NCBI RefSeq assembly: GCF_031954525.1
Contig: NZ_CP134867.1
Span: 4,216,001-4,280,000 of the forward strand
Source: Dyella sp. BiH032
Lineage (GTDB): Bacteria; Pseudomonadota; Gammaproteobacteria; Xanthomonadales; Rhodanobacteraceae
Reading direction: 5' to 3'
Length of the DNA: 64,000 nt
Below are positions 17,106 to 25,582 of the stretch, piece after piece (the stretch's first letter is position 1; every line of letters begins with the position of its first letter). The position numbers and the translations under genes were made by a program. A model generated the notes under the pieces. The model ran no database searches. It saw only the letters and a program-made list of their open reading frames with translations, and was not told the origin of the DNA.

Positions 17106-19705
17106 CGGCGCACCATACCGGATAGGCCGCCCGAAATGAGGCTGGCGATATTGGCCAGCACCAGCGGCAGCGCGATGCCCGCCGGCACGGCGAGATAGCG
17201 CGGTTCCCACTCGGGATCGAATTTGTCCTTGTACTTGTGCAGGCCACGGAAGTTGTAGAAGCGCTCGCCACGCCCGAACACAAGGGCGCCGAGCCGGCTC
17301 CACAACGGCGCGGTGCGCCGGTTCTGCAGGCCGGAGAACGGTGCCATGCCGAGATTGAACCAGCGATAGCCTTCCTGCCGCGCCCACTGCATCAGTCCGA
17401 TGAACATGAAGTCCATGACACCCGAGGTTCCGTCAGGCAGATGCCGCATCAGGTCGACCGAGGCTTCTTCCTTGCTCTCGGTGAGGAACAGGTTGGCGAA
17501 GGCCACCAGCTCGTCGTCCTTCCACACCAGGGCCATGGGCGTGCGCGCCAGGTAGGCCGGGTCGAACGTGCCCAGCGAGAAGCCCTTTTCGCGCACGCCC
17601 TTGTCGCGCATCCAGGCATCGGAGATCGGCTTCAGGCGGGGAATCAGCGCGGGAACGCGCTCGGCGGGCACGATCTCCAGGCGCATGCCCTCGCGGGTGA
17701 GCTTGTTCATCGTGTTGCGAAGCACTTTCTTGGATTTGCCGTCGAGGTTGAAGCTTTCCAGCTTCACGCGAGCCTCCTCGCCGATCTTCAGCAGGTTCAT
17801 GCCTACTTCCAGGTACAGATCCAGATCGTCCGGCCGTACCTGGTAGAACAACGGCCAGCCTCCGGCGCGTTCGCATTGCTCGCGGAAGGTCCACACCAGT
17901 TCGCGCCGGGCATCCTCGTCCTCGCCGACCGGATCGCCCATCGCGACCCAGCTGCGACCCTCCACGTCGTACATGATGAAGGCCCTGCTCTGCGGATCGA
18001 ACAGCAGGGTCTTGTCGCCCATCAGCGCGAGGTGGGCCTGGGCAGAGGAATAGTGCTTGATCAGCGGCAACGCGCGCGCGAGCTCGGCTTCGTCCGGTAG
18101 CGTGAGATGCGGCCGGGCCGGACGGATCAGATTGGCGAGCGCGAACAGCATGCCCACCGCGGCAGCGCCGACCAGGGCGCGCAGCGCGCGCGGAGCGCCG
18201 CCGTGATAGAAACTGAATTCCCACCACAGGTTGGTGCTGTATTCCACGTGCTTGTAGCTGAAGGACACCAGCCATCCGGCGCAGCCGAGCACGGCGAGGA
18301 TGGCAATGATCCAGCCCACCGAGAATGAGGCGCTGAACAGCGACGCGCGCCGGTAGAACAAGCGGTGCGCCGGCGCCAGGCACAGCGCCAGCAGCGAGAG
18401 CAGCGTCGCTTCCTCGTAATCGATGCCTTTGAGCAGCGACAGCACCGCGCCCAGCAACAACAGCACCAGGGTCAGCACGTAGGCCGCATCCAGCCGGCGC
18501 TGCAAGCCGCGCGCGAGGATCAGCAGCAGCATGCCGACCATGCTGGCGAAGAAATGGGATATCTCCAGCACCGGCAGCGGCAGCACGTGGCGCAGGATCT
18601 CCATACGCCCCGGCAGCGCGGAAGTGGCGCCGGAGAACAGCAGCACCGCCCCCGACACCAGCGTGAGCCCGGCGAAGAACGGCGGCAGCAGGCCGGTGAA
18701 CCACGGCGCCAGCGGCACCTTGCCGGCCGCGCCGCGGGCCTCGCGCAGCAACACCACCACGGTGGCCGCACACAGCGGCAGGAAGTAGTAGATCAGGCGG
18801 TAAGCCGCCAGGGCGCCGAGGATCGGCGCTTCCAGCCCTTCGTTGCCGGTGGCGCCGAAGCCGGCCAGCATCACCGCTTCGAATACGCCCAGGCCGCCGG
18901 GCACGTGGCTGACCAGGCCGGCGATCTGCGCCAGCACGAAAATCGCCATGAAGTGACCGAAGCCGGTGTCCACCTCGTTCGGCATCAGCAGGTAGAGCAC
19001 CCACGCCGCCAGGCCCCAGTCCACCGCGCCGGTGAGGATCTGCCGCGCCGCCGTCGCCGGCGACGGCCAGCTCAGCCGCCAGCGCCACAACTTCAGCGGT
19101 TGCCGCAAGACCCGGCTGCCCGCCACCCATAGCAGCGGGATCGCCGTGAGCACGATCGCAACCGGAAGGCGCAGCGCGGCCAGCGGAACCGTGGGCGGCA
19201 CCGGCACCAGCAGCAAGGTGATGCCGGTGAGCGCGAACAGGCCCAGCCAGAAGCTGGCCGTGCAGTACAGCACGACTCTCGCCACCTCCGCGGTGGATAG
19301 GCCGGCCTGGATGTAGAAGCGGTAGCGGATCGAGCCGGAAATCAGCAGGGCCATGCCCAGCGCATTGCTGAAGGCGTAGCTGATGAAGGAGATCAGGGTG
19401 ACCTGCGCGCGCGGCAGCCGGCGGCCGATCGAGGCGAGACCGAACCAGTCGTAGAGGGTCATCACGCCGTAGCTGGCCGCGGTAAGCAGCACGGCGAGCA
19501 CGATGCGGTGGTTCTCCAGACCGTGTACGTAGCGCGCGACCTCGCGGTAGCTCACCTGGCTGGCCAGCGAGTGCAGCGCCCACAAGGCCAGGCAGAGCAT
19601 GCCCACGGACAGCAGGGGGCCGGCGAGCCGGCGCAGCCACGCCCAGCGAGGGCGCGTCAGGGCTTCTCCCGGATCCGGAGCCTCCGCCCCTCTCTGCTCC
19701 ACCAC
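17102..19705 (-). CDS. mprF: Lysylphosphatidylglycerol synthase/flippase MprF
   Basis: About 867 residues. The N-terminal two-thirds is a polytopic flippase domain with many hydrophobic spans. The C-terminal soluble third is a DUF2156 aminoacyl-tRNA-dependent transferase (HYSSAQAHLALMGDK, WVAMGDPVGED, ending FYNFRGLHKYKDKFDPEWEP). It adds lysine from Lys-tRNA to phosphatidylglycerol and flips it outward, lowering surface negative charge and sensitivity to cationic peptides. No ATG fits the start; GTG 19705, with GGAGG about 10 nt upstream, is chosen, and the frame stays open to 19840. It is first gene of a coupled mprF-virJ operon. Confidence 0.93.
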   Translation of the reverse strand: MVEQRGAEAPDPGEALTRPRWAWLRRLAGPLLSVGMLCLALWALHSLASQVSYREVARYVHGLENHRIVLAVLLTAASYGVMTLYDWFGLASIGRRLPRAQVTLISFISYAFSNALGMALLISGSIRYRFYIQAGLSTAEVARVVLYCTASFWLGLFALTGITLLLVPVPPTVPLAALRLPVAIVLTAIPLLWVAGSRVLRQPLKLWRWRLSWPSPATAARQILTGAVDWGLAAWVLYLLMPNEVDTGFGHFMAIFVLAQIAGLVSHVPGGLGVFEAVMLAGFGATGNEGLEAPILGALAAYRLIYYFLPLCAATVVVLLREARGAAGKVPLAPWFTGLLPPFFAGLTLVSGAVLLFSGATSALPGRMEILRHVLPLPVLEISHFFASMVGMLLLILARGLQRRLDAAYVLTLVLLLLGAVLSLLKGIDYEEATLLSLLALCLAPAHRLFYRRASLFSASFSVGWIIAILAVLGCAGWLVSFSYKHVEYSTNLWWEFSFYHGGAPRALRALVGAAAVGMLFALANLIRPARPHLTLPDEAELARALPLIKHYSSAQAHLALMGDKTLLFDPQSRAFIMYDVEGRSWVAMGDPVGEDEDARRELVWTFREQCERAGGWPLFYQVRPDDLDLYLEVGMNLLKIGEEARVKLESFNLDGKSKKVLRNTMNKLTREGMRLEIVPAERVPALIPRLKPISDAWMRDKGVREKGFSLGTFDPAYLARTPMALVWKDDELVAFANLFLTESKEEASVDLMRHLPDGTSGVMDFMFIGLMQWARQEGYRWFNLGMAPFSGLQNRRTAPLWSRLGALVFGRGERFYNFRGLHKYKDKFDPEWEPRYLAVPAGIALPLVLANIASLISGGLSGMVRR

Positions 19706-19914
19706 TCGACCACGGCCTCCACGACACGATTCAGGACATGCGGCGCACGCCGGGCGTTTCCCGCCCCCGCCTTGCAGACCCCACACGCACCGGGCGGACA
19801 CGAGCGCACGCTCGGCCGCGCCACGGCAGCGGTAAAGCATAGCGTGTCGACCGGCCTCGGTCCGCCGTCAGTTCGCATTCCCCTGCCCGGCAACCGGAGC
19901 AGCCTGCGCGATCG

Positions 19915-19947
19915 AAAAAAACGCGGGCCCGATCGACGGGCCCGCGC
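19915..19947 (-). terminator. Rho-independent terminator of the OPT transporter gene
   Basis: Minus strand: a GC-rich stem (GCGGGCCCG-TCGAT-CGGGCCCGC core) followed immediately by seven T residues, 75 bp past the transporter stop. Confidence 0.93.
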
Positions 19948-20021
19948 AGTGTAGGACGGATGGCGGCGCCGCAGGTGACACCGCCATGGCAGCCGCCGGC
20001 CCCGTCGACGTTCGTGCTCGC

Positions 20022-22013
20022 TCAGGCGTTGCGGCGCGCCAGGCGGGCGACCCAGCGGTACAGCACCGCGATGACCGCGATGAAAGCGACGCCACCCAGC
20101 ACTTCCGCGGCATTGGCGAACGACGGCGGCACCAGCGCCAGGGGTGTGCCCTTGCCCGAGAACGCCACGATCGCAGCGATCACCACGCCGATGATGCTCT
20201 CGCCGACGATCAGGCCCGAGGCGAGCAACACGCCGAGCTGCTTGGTGGCCTCCGGCTTCGGACCGCGATCGGCACGGCGATCGAAGAACCAGCCCACCAC
20301 CGAGCCGACCACCACCATCAGCGTGCTCGCCGTGGGCAGGTAGATGCCCAGGCCCACCGCCAGCGGCGGGATGCGCATCTTGGTGGTACGCGCCAGAACC
20401 TCGTCGATGACGATCAGGCAGACGCCAATCCCGATGCCGACCTCGATGAGGCTCCAGTCGATGTTGTTGGTGATCACGCCCTGCGCCAGGGCCGAGATCA
20501 GCCCCGCCTGGGGCGCCGGCAGCGCGGCGGGCCCCACGCCGGGAACGCCGGCGAATCCGTAAGCCTTGTTGAGCAGGTCCAGCACCGGCGGGATCACCGC
20601 TGCGCCCGCGACCACGCCGATCACCAGCGCCACCTGCTGGCGCCACGGCGTGGCGTCGACCAGCTGGCCGGTCTTGAGGTCCTGCAGATTGTTGTTGGCG
20701 ATGGCCGCCACGGTGAAGATCACCGCGGTAGTGAACAGGGCAAAAGCGACCAGCGCCTTGCCGGCCTCGGCCGGCACGTAGGGCTTCACGCCGGCCACCA
20801 ACAGCAGCGCGGCGCCGATCACCACCAGGATGCCCACGCCCGACAGCGGACTGTTGGACGAGCCGATCAGGCCGGCCATGTAGCCGCACACCGTGGACAC
20901 GAAGAAGCCCATCAGCACCACGTAGGCCACACCGCCCACAGCCAGCACGGCCAGGTGATCGCCCAGGCCGCTGGTATTGGCGAAATACCCGAGCAGCCAC
21001 GCGATCGGCACGAAGCAAGCCAGGGTGATCAGGCCGACGATGCCGATCGGGATGTCCTGTTCGGTACGCGGCAGCGTGTCCGCCTTGCCCGCCTTGCGCA
21101 CGCGCGAGGCGGCCATCGCCGAGGTCAGGCCGCTGATCACGGGCTTGACCAGCTTGGCCAGCGTCCAGATCGCGGAGACGCCGATCGCGCCGGCGCCGAC
21201 GAAGCGCACCTTGTGGCTCCAGGTGGCCTGGGCCAGCTCCGCCACACCGCCGGCGACCTGCTCGAACGGCGAATAGAACGGCACGCCCCAGCCCCAGCCG
21301 ATCAGCGCACCGATCAGCATGGCGATGCCTACCGAGAGGCCGACCAGGTGGCCAATGGCAAACAGCGCGAAGGAAAGATTGAAGTCGAAGCCACTGACCG
21401 AGCCCTTGCTGCCGACACGGAAGTAGCTGATCACGTCGGCCGCGAACACCTGGGTCGCCACCACCACCGCAAACACCGCCGAAGTGATCGACCCCCACAG
21501 CACCGCCATCAGGCCGGCCCTGCCCTCTTCCACGCTGCCGGCGGCCTCGTGTTCGTCGGCGCTGCCCACCTTGAGCACTTCGGCGCAGGCGATGCCTTCG
21601 GGGTAAGGCAGGTCGGAATTGGTGACCAGCGCGCGCCGCAGTGGAATGGAATACATCACGCCGAGCACGCCGCCGAGCGCACACACGGCGAACGAGGTCC
21701 AGAACGGGAAGCCGGTCCACCAGCCGATCATGATCATGCCGGGCAGCACGAAGATGATCGAGGACAACGTGCCCGCCGCCGAGGCGATGGTCTGGACGAC
21801 GTTGTTCTCCTGGATGGTCGAACCCTTGAAGTTGCGCAGGATCGCCATCGAGATCACCGCCGCCGGAATCGACGTGGCGAAGGTGAGGCCGGCCTTCAGG
21901 CCGAAGAAGACGTTGGCCGCGGTGAACAGCAGCGTGATGACCACGCCGATGACCACGCCGCGGACCGTCAGCTCCTTGCGCGCATCGGCACCGGTCGCGA
22001 GATGGGCGCTCAC
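20022..22013 (-). CDS. OPT-family oligopeptide transporter
   Basis: A 663-residue inner-membrane protein with roughly 14-16 hydrophobic segments. Family features include the N-terminal LTVRGVVIGVVITLLF and NVFFGLKAGLTFATSIPAA, SDLPYPEGIACAEVLK, and a C-terminal PTASTLMVVVGSVVGW. OPT members take up oligopeptides or metal chelates by proton symport; specificity is not evident. No ATG fits; GTG 22013 is preferred because AAAGGA lies about 9 nt upstream. A six-codon minicistron ends on this GTG. A strong terminator follows at 19915-19947. Confidence 0.92.
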   Translation of the reverse strand: MSAHLATGADARKELTVRGVVIGVVITLLFTAANVFFGLKAGLTFATSIPAAVISMAILRNFKGSTIQENNVVQTIASAAGTLSSIIFVLPGMIMIGWWTGFPFWTSFAVCALGGVLGVMYSIPLRRALVTNSDLPYPEGIACAEVLKVGSADEHEAAGSVEEGRAGLMAVLWGSITSAVFAVVVATQVFAADVISYFRVGSKGSVSGFDFNLSFALFAIGHLVGLSVGIAMLIGALIGWGWGVPFYSPFEQVAGGVAELAQATWSHKVRFVGAGAIGVSAIWTLAKLVKPVISGLTSAMAASRVRKAGKADTLPRTEQDIPIGIVGLITLACFVPIAWLLGYFANTSGLGDHLAVLAVGGVAYVVLMGFFVSTVCGYMAGLIGSSNSPLSGVGILVVIGAALLLVAGVKPYVPAEAGKALVAFALFTTAVIFTVAAIANNNLQDLKTGQLVDATPWRQQVALVIGVVAGAAVIPPVLDLLNKAYGFAGVPGVGPAALPAPQAGLISALAQGVITNNIDWSLIEVGIGIGVCLIVIDEVLARTTKMRIPPLAVGLGIYLPTASTLMVVVGSVVGWFFDRRADRGPKPEATKQLGVLLASGLIVGESIIGVVIAAIVAFSGKGTPLALVPPSFANAAEVLGGVAFIAVIAVLYRWVARLARRNA

Positions 22014-22030
22014 GAGTGCGTTCCTTTCAT
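22010..22030 (-). CDS. Possible six-codon leader minicistron of the OPT gene
   Basis: ATG-AAA-GGA-ACG-CAC-TCG-TGA (MKGTHS) has a GGGGAG ribosome site about 9 nt upstream, and its TGA overlaps the transporter's GTG start as GTGA. Such an arrangement can deliver ribosomes to a weak non-ATG start. No protein product is implied; it may be chance. Confidence 0.3.
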   Translation of the reverse strand: MKGTHS

Positions 22031-22185
22031 GATGAAGTCTCCCCGTAGGTTGTGCTGTGGGCGGCATTGGAATGAGACAGCGGCCGCTCGCCAATCGATG
22101 ACCTGAATCGCCCTAGATTTGCCACACTTTCGTCCCGGAGCAAAGGGCCAGTGCGGCAAGAGCCATGGGACTCGGCTCGGCGCCG

Positions 22186-22722
22186 TCAGCGGGCGATGGG
22201 CCCGCCCCTCGCGCGACGGCTGGCACGGCGCCGTTTTTTCGGGGCCGCGTTATTGTCACCGGCCTTCGATGCCAGGCTCTCGGCGTGATCGCCTTTGCGG
22301 GCCCTCGCCAACCAGCTGCGCGCATGCAGCCTGGCCAGCCGCGGATACGCAAGGTACCGAGCCGCGTATTCGGCCAGCTGCCGCCATCGGCGCGCCTCCC
22401 GCCGCAGCTGCACGAGGTGCTCGCGCAGCACGCTGCCGGCCGGAACGTTCCGCCAGCCGTCGGCCGCCCAGGCGCGCATGGCCTGCCGCACCGCCGCTGC
22501 GGCGATGAGGGCAGCGGCGGCCTGCGCCAGGGCGTCCGCGCGGATCCGGCGCAACCGGGGCCGGTCGAACCGGGCGAGTCCCTCGTCCTCGAACATGAGG
22601 GAGCTGTTGCCCTGAAGGTCGTTCAACAACCGATCGAGATGCGTGGACGGATAAATCCACAGCGGTGTTTCCGCGCCCTTGCGCATCTCTCTGAAATCCG
22701 TCCTTTTTGCCTTGTCTTCCAT
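22186..22722 (-). CDS. Hypothetical Ala/Arg-rich basic protein
   Basis: A 178-residue protein with no recognised family. The N-terminal part is mixed (TPLWIYPSTHLDRLLNDLQG). The middle is alanine/arginine-rich and helical (AQAAAALIAAAAVRQAMRA), and the C-terminus is strongly basic (KKRRRASRRARGG), suggesting nucleic-acid or membrane-surface contact. ATG 22722 lies in an AT-richer divergent region shared with an XRE regulator. No signal peptide. The gene pair looks like a small accessory cassette. Confidence 0.65.
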   Translation of the reverse strand: MEDKAKRTDFREMRKGAETPLWIYPSTHLDRLLNDLQGNSSLMFEDEGLARFDRPRLRRIRADALAQAAAALIAAAAVRQAMRAWAADGWRNVPAGSVLREHLVQLRREARRWRQLAEYAARYLAYPRLARLHARSWLARARKGDHAESLASKAGDNNAAPKKRRRASRRARGGPIAR

Positions 22723-22746
22723 GTTTCTATGCACTACCCGAAAAGC

Positions 22747-22782
22747 CAGTCCACACAACGAAATGCAACCATAAGTGGACTG
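22747..22782. promoter_or_regulatory. Candidate operator: CAGTCCAC/GTGGACTG inverted repeat
   Basis: Perfect 8-bp arms (22747-22754 and 22775-22782) separated by 20 bp in the gap between the divergent hypothetical and XRE genes, with a small second dyad CAATT-CGA-AATTG at 22789-22801. The placement fits autoregulation and control of both genes by the XRE protein. Confidence 0.45.
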
Positions 22783-22828
22783 CTTAAACAATTCGAAATT
22801 GCCTACCTTCCCGATCAGATCAACAACA

Positions 22829-23281
22829 ATGAAGACTCCAGTTTTCGATCCACGCGGACCGCGCCGCACCGGCCGTCCGCCGCACAGCGAGAAGGAGTCT
22901 CCCTTGGCAATGAATGGGTTTTCGCAGCGCCTGCATCTGGCTATGGATCTGATCGGCATGAGCAAGGGGCGCGGACGCGCGACCAAGCTTGCCGACATGT
23001 TCGGCGTATCGCGCGAGACCGCGCGCAAATGGCTCAACGAGATGGCCAGGCCGGAAACCAAACGCTTGACCGAGATCGCGGGGCGCTTCGGCGTGAGTTT
23101 CGAGTGGCTCGCCACTGGCCGTGGCGAGCCGAAGGGCTTCATGAAGGTCCAGGACGCCACCGCGCCCTATCGGGTCGACAACCGCGAGCAGGCCCGGCTT
23201 TTCGGCATGATCAGCCGACTCACGCGCGAACAGCGGCGCGCCCTGCTGGTGATCCTCGAGCAGATGGTTCGCAAGGACTGA
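22829..23281 (+). CDS. XRE-type helix-turn-helix transcriptional regulator
   Basis: Up to 150 residues from ATG 22829. The helix-turn-helix lies in KLADMFGVSRETARKWLNEM, followed by FGVSFEWLATGRG, a pattern common in phage-repressor-like and chromosomal XRE proteins. The C-terminal LTREQRRALLVILEQMV probably dimerises. The start is uncertain: AAGGAG at about 22891-22896 sits well for TTG 22904 or ATG 22910, which would give a protein of about 124 residues starting MNGFSQRLHLAMDL. Divergent from the hypothetical gene at 22722 with a shared inverted repeat. A terminator follows. Confidence 0.87.
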   Translation: MKTPVFDPRGPRRTGRPPHSEKESPLAMNGFSQRLHLAMDLIGMSKGRGRATKLADMFGVSRETARKWLNEMARPETKRLTEIAGRFGVSFEWLATGRGEPKGFMKVQDATAPYRVDNREQARLFGMISRLTREQRRALLVILEQMVRKD

Positions 23282-23303
23282 GGCTCAGTCCCATGCAGAG
23301 CAA

Positions 23304-23334
23304 GAAAAAGCCCGCTCGAGAGCGGGCTTTTTTT
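23304..23334. terminator. Bidirectional intrinsic terminator
   Basis: AAAAAGCCCGCTC-GA-GAGCGGGCTTTTTTT: a 9-bp GC core flanked by A and T tracts between the convergent XRE and RcnB-like genes, able to stop transcription from both sides. Confidence 0.95.
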
Positions 23335-23355
23335 CTACGCAACGGCGCGAGTCGC

Positions 23356-23703
23356 TCAGTTGCCGAGCATGATGTCGACGATCAGGCCCGTAGCCACGGC
23401 CGTCAGGAAGATCTGGCCATCGTCGCTGCGGATGTAGCGATAGCCCGGTTCCGGCCGGCGCAGGTGATAACGCTCGTAGTCGGTGACGTAGTAGTCGCGC
23501 GTGTAGAAGCGATCCGGCAGACGCTCGCCGCGTCGATAAGCCTGCTTCTCCCAGCCGCGGTGCTTGCCGTTGTCGTGGCGCCCCTGGGCCTTGGGGTTGT
23601 TGCCCGGACCGTTGTCCCAGTCGTGATCCTTGGGCGCCGCCCATGCGGTTGCGCTTGCTGCCGTCAGCGCCGCGGTCACGGCCAAAGCCAGTAGACGTTT
23701 CAT
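23356..23703 (-). CDS. RcnB-family periplasmic protein
   Basis: A 115-residue protein with a signal peptide (LLALAVTAALTAASATAWA cut before APKDH) and the RcnB-like C-terminal pattern: YRRGERLPDRFYTRDYYVTDY, then YRYIRSDDGQIFLTAVATGLI. RcnB of E. coli modulates nickel/cobalt export, but most family members in Xanthomonadales have no proven function. ATG 23703 has GGAGG upstream. A perfect 10-bp inverted repeat lies about 115 bp upstream. Confidence 0.85.
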   Translation of the reverse strand: MKRLLALAVTAALTAASATAWAAPKDHDWDNGPGNNPKAQGRHDNGKHRGWEKQAYRRGERLPDRFYTRDYYVTDYERYHLRRPEPGYRYIRSDDGQIFLTAVATGLIVDIMLGN

Positions 23704-23817
23704 GGAGACCTCCAAACCCCGGCGGGGGTAGTCGATGAATCAGGTGACGGGCAGCCCGGCATGCATGCCCTGCAGCGATGCTAGCGGCCGTAAGCGCACT
23801 TTCCGCTTAGGTGGATG

Positions 23818-23843
23818 GCGTAGGAATCGGACTATTCCTACGC
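23818..23843. promoter_or_regulatory. Perfect inverted repeat upstream of the RcnB-like gene
   Basis: GCGTAGGAAT-CGGACT-ATTCCTACGC, 10-bp arms. The TAGGAAT/ATTCCTA core recalls sites bound by LuxR/NarL-type regulators such as RcsB, but with a 6-bp spacer. A smaller dyad (TAAGCG/CGCTTA, 23791-23809) lies next to it. It could be an operator or a transcript hairpin. Confidence 0.5.
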
Positions 23844-23860
23844 TCTGTGCCGCGGTTGGC

Positions 23861-23891
23861 AAAAAATAAGGACCCGCGTCGCCGCGGATCC
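23861..23891 (-). terminator. Intrinsic terminator after tRNA-Lys
   Basis: Minus strand GGATCCGCG-GCGA-CGCGGGTCC followed by TTATTTTTT, starting 7 nt past the tRNA CCA end. Confidence 0.9.
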
Positions 23892-23897
23892 TTCGTT

Positions 23898-23973
23898 TGG
23901 TGGGCCGTGACAGATTCGAACTGTCGACCAACGGATTAAAAGTCCGCTGCTCTACCGGCTGAGCTAACGGCCC
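23898..23973 (-). tRNA. tRNA-Lys (anticodon TTT)
   Basis: A 76-nt cloverleaf with encoded CCA. The acceptor stem is GGGCCGT/ACGGCCC, the D-loop TAGCTCAGCCGGTAGAGC, the anticodon loop ACTTTTAATC, and the T-arm contains GTTCGAATC. It matches E. coli tRNA-Lys closely. It has its own promoter and terminator downstream of queC. Confidence 0.98.
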
Positions 23974-23995
23974 TGGCATTCAAGCCAAGCGGGCG

Positions 23996-24024
23996 ATTTT
24001 AAGGTGAGCGCGCCCGTGGCACAA
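23996..24024 (-). promoter_or_regulatory. Promoter of tRNA-Lys
   Basis: Minus strand TTGTGC (24019-24024), a 17-bp spacer, then TAAAAT (23996-24001), about 23 nt before the mature tRNA 5' end. Good spacing and a 5/6 match at -10. Confidence 0.7.
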
Positions 24025-24070
24025 GCAAAGCATCTTTTCGGCCGATCTTCCCGCTCCTGCGGAACGACGT

Positions 24071-24766
24071 TCAAACGTAACGCGTGGGATCGGGCAGCCC
24101 CGCCTCGCGGAACCCCTGCGCGCGCAGGCGGCACGCATCGCAATGCCCGCAGGCGCGGCCCTGCGCATCGGCCTGATAGCAGCTCACGGTCTCGCCGAAG
24201 TCCACGCCCAGGCGATCGCCCTCGCGCGCGATATCGGCCTTGCCCATGCGCATGAGCGGCGCGTGGATGCGAATGCCCGCGCCCTCCACGCCCGCCTTGG
24301 TCGCTACGTTGGCAAGGCGCTCGAAGGCCTCGATGAACGCCGGCCGGCAATCGGGATAGCCGGAGTAATCGACCGCGTTGACGCCGCACCAGATGTCACT
24401 CGACCCGAGCACTTCGGCCCAGCCCAGCGCGATCGACAGCATGATGGTGTTGCGGGCGGGCACGTAGGTCACTGGAATGCCGCCGGACTCGCCATGCAGG
24501 TCCGCATCGAGCGGTACGTCGATGTCGGCCGTGAGCGCCGAGCCGCCGATGGAGCGAAGGTCGACGTGCACCGTCTTGTGCTCGACCGCGCCGAGCATCC
24601 GCGCGACGCGCGCGGATGCCTCAAGTTCGGAACTGTGGCGCTGGCCGTAGGCCACGCTCAAGGCGTGCACCTGATAGCCCTGTTCACGCGCGATGGCGAT
24701 GGTGACGGCGGAATCCATGCCGCCGGAAACGAGCACGACGGCCTTGCGGGGAGAGGTTTCGGACAT
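24071..24766 (-). CDS. queC: 7-cyano-7-deazaguanine synthase QueC
   Basis: A 231-residue ATP-dependent enzyme that converts carboxydeazaguanine to preQ0 for queuosine. The PP-loop LVSGGMDSA is near the N-terminus. A C-terminal zinc site is formed by [20 protein letters not shown] 24766 ([10 protein letters not shown]) has a GAGTGG ribosome site; the ATG 12 nt upstream is too close to it. queE lies directly upstream on the same strand, so two successive steps are co-encoded. Confidence 0.97.
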   Translation of the reverse strand: MSETSPRKAVVLVSGGMDSAVTIAIAREQGYQVHALSVAYGQRHSSELEASARVARMLGAVEHKTVHVDLRSIGGSALTADIDVPLDADLHGESGGIPVTYVPARNTIMLSIALGWAEVLGSSDIWCGVNAVDYSGYPDCRPAFIEAFERLANVATKAGVEGAGIRIHAPLMRMGKADIAREGDRLGVDFGETVSCYQADAQGRACGHCDACRLRAQGFREAGLPDPTRYV

Positions 24767-24879
24767 GATGTCATCCACTCAGGGTCTGGCCGGTCACCGG
24801 CCGGAAAACGCCACCGGCGACACAAGCCGGCGCGCGGAAAACCGTCTGCGTCAGCGCGCCAGCCGGCGCGGTGCGCGAC

Positions 24880-25572
24880 TCAATGCCCCGGCTCGTCGTT
24901 CCACAGCAGCTTGTGCAGCTGGAGCTGGAACCGCACCGGGAGCTTATCCTCGATGATCCATTCGGCGAGCTCGCGCGGATTGACCTTGCCGTGCACGGGC
25001 GAGAACAGCACCATGCAGCGCCGATCGATCGCATGCGAAGCCACCGCCTCGCGCGCCCACTCGTAGTCGGCGCGGCTGGCAATGACGATCTTCACCTGGT
25101 CGTGCGGCAGCAGGTGTTCCAGGTTCGACCAGAGATTGCGCTTGCTTTCGCCGGAGTCCGGCGCCTTCAGGTCCATTACCTTGCGCACGCGCGGATCGAC
25201 CGGTGCCACGTCCAGGGCGCCGGAGGTCTCCAACGACACTTCGTAGCCCGCATCGCAAAGGCGCTCGAGCAGGATCAGGCAGCGCTTCTGCGCCAACGGC
25301 TCGCCGCCGGTTACGCACACATGGTGGACACCATGCGAAGCCACCTCGGCCAGGATGTCGTCGATTGCGCGCCAGTCGCCGCCGTAGAACGAATACTCGG
25401 TATCACACCACACGCAGCGCAGCGGACAGCCGGTGAGCCGCACGAACACCGTGCGCCAGCCGAGCGCATCGGCCTCGCCCTGGATCGAATGGAAGATCTC
25501 GGTGACGCGCAGGCGCTCGGCCACGGCCGGCGTCGACGTGGTGGGCACCACGTTTGCGTTGCCCTCGTTCAC
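24880..25572 (-). CDS. queE: 7-carboxy-7-deazaguanine synthase QueE
   Basis: A 230-residue radical-SAM enzyme making the deazapurine core of queuosine. The [4Fe-4S] cysteines form the canonical C-x3-C-x2-C in GCPLRCVWCDTEYSF, and the SAM-binding GGEP appears as CVTGGEPLAQ. The start is GTG 25572 with GAGG 8 nt upstream. It lies 10 bp after cpoB, so it is probably read from the Tol-Pal operon. Confidence 0.97.
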   Translation of the reverse strand: MNEGNANVVPTTSTPAVAERLRVTEIFHSIQGEADALGWRTVFVRLTGCPLRCVWCDTEYSFYGGDWRAIDDILAEVASHGVHHVCVTGGEPLAQKRCLILLERLCDAGYEVSLETSGALDVAPVDPRVRKVMDLKAPDSGESKRNLWSNLEHLLPHDQVKIVIASRADYEWAREAVASHAIDRRCMVLFSPVHGKVNPRELAEWIIEDKLPVRFQLQLHKLLWNDEPGH

Positions 25573-25582
25573 CGCCGGAACC

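Noticed and set aside
22775..22828. Upstream ATG (22775) for the XRE gene
   Set aside because: It lies within the inverted-repeat operator region and lacks a ribosome site; later starts are better supported.
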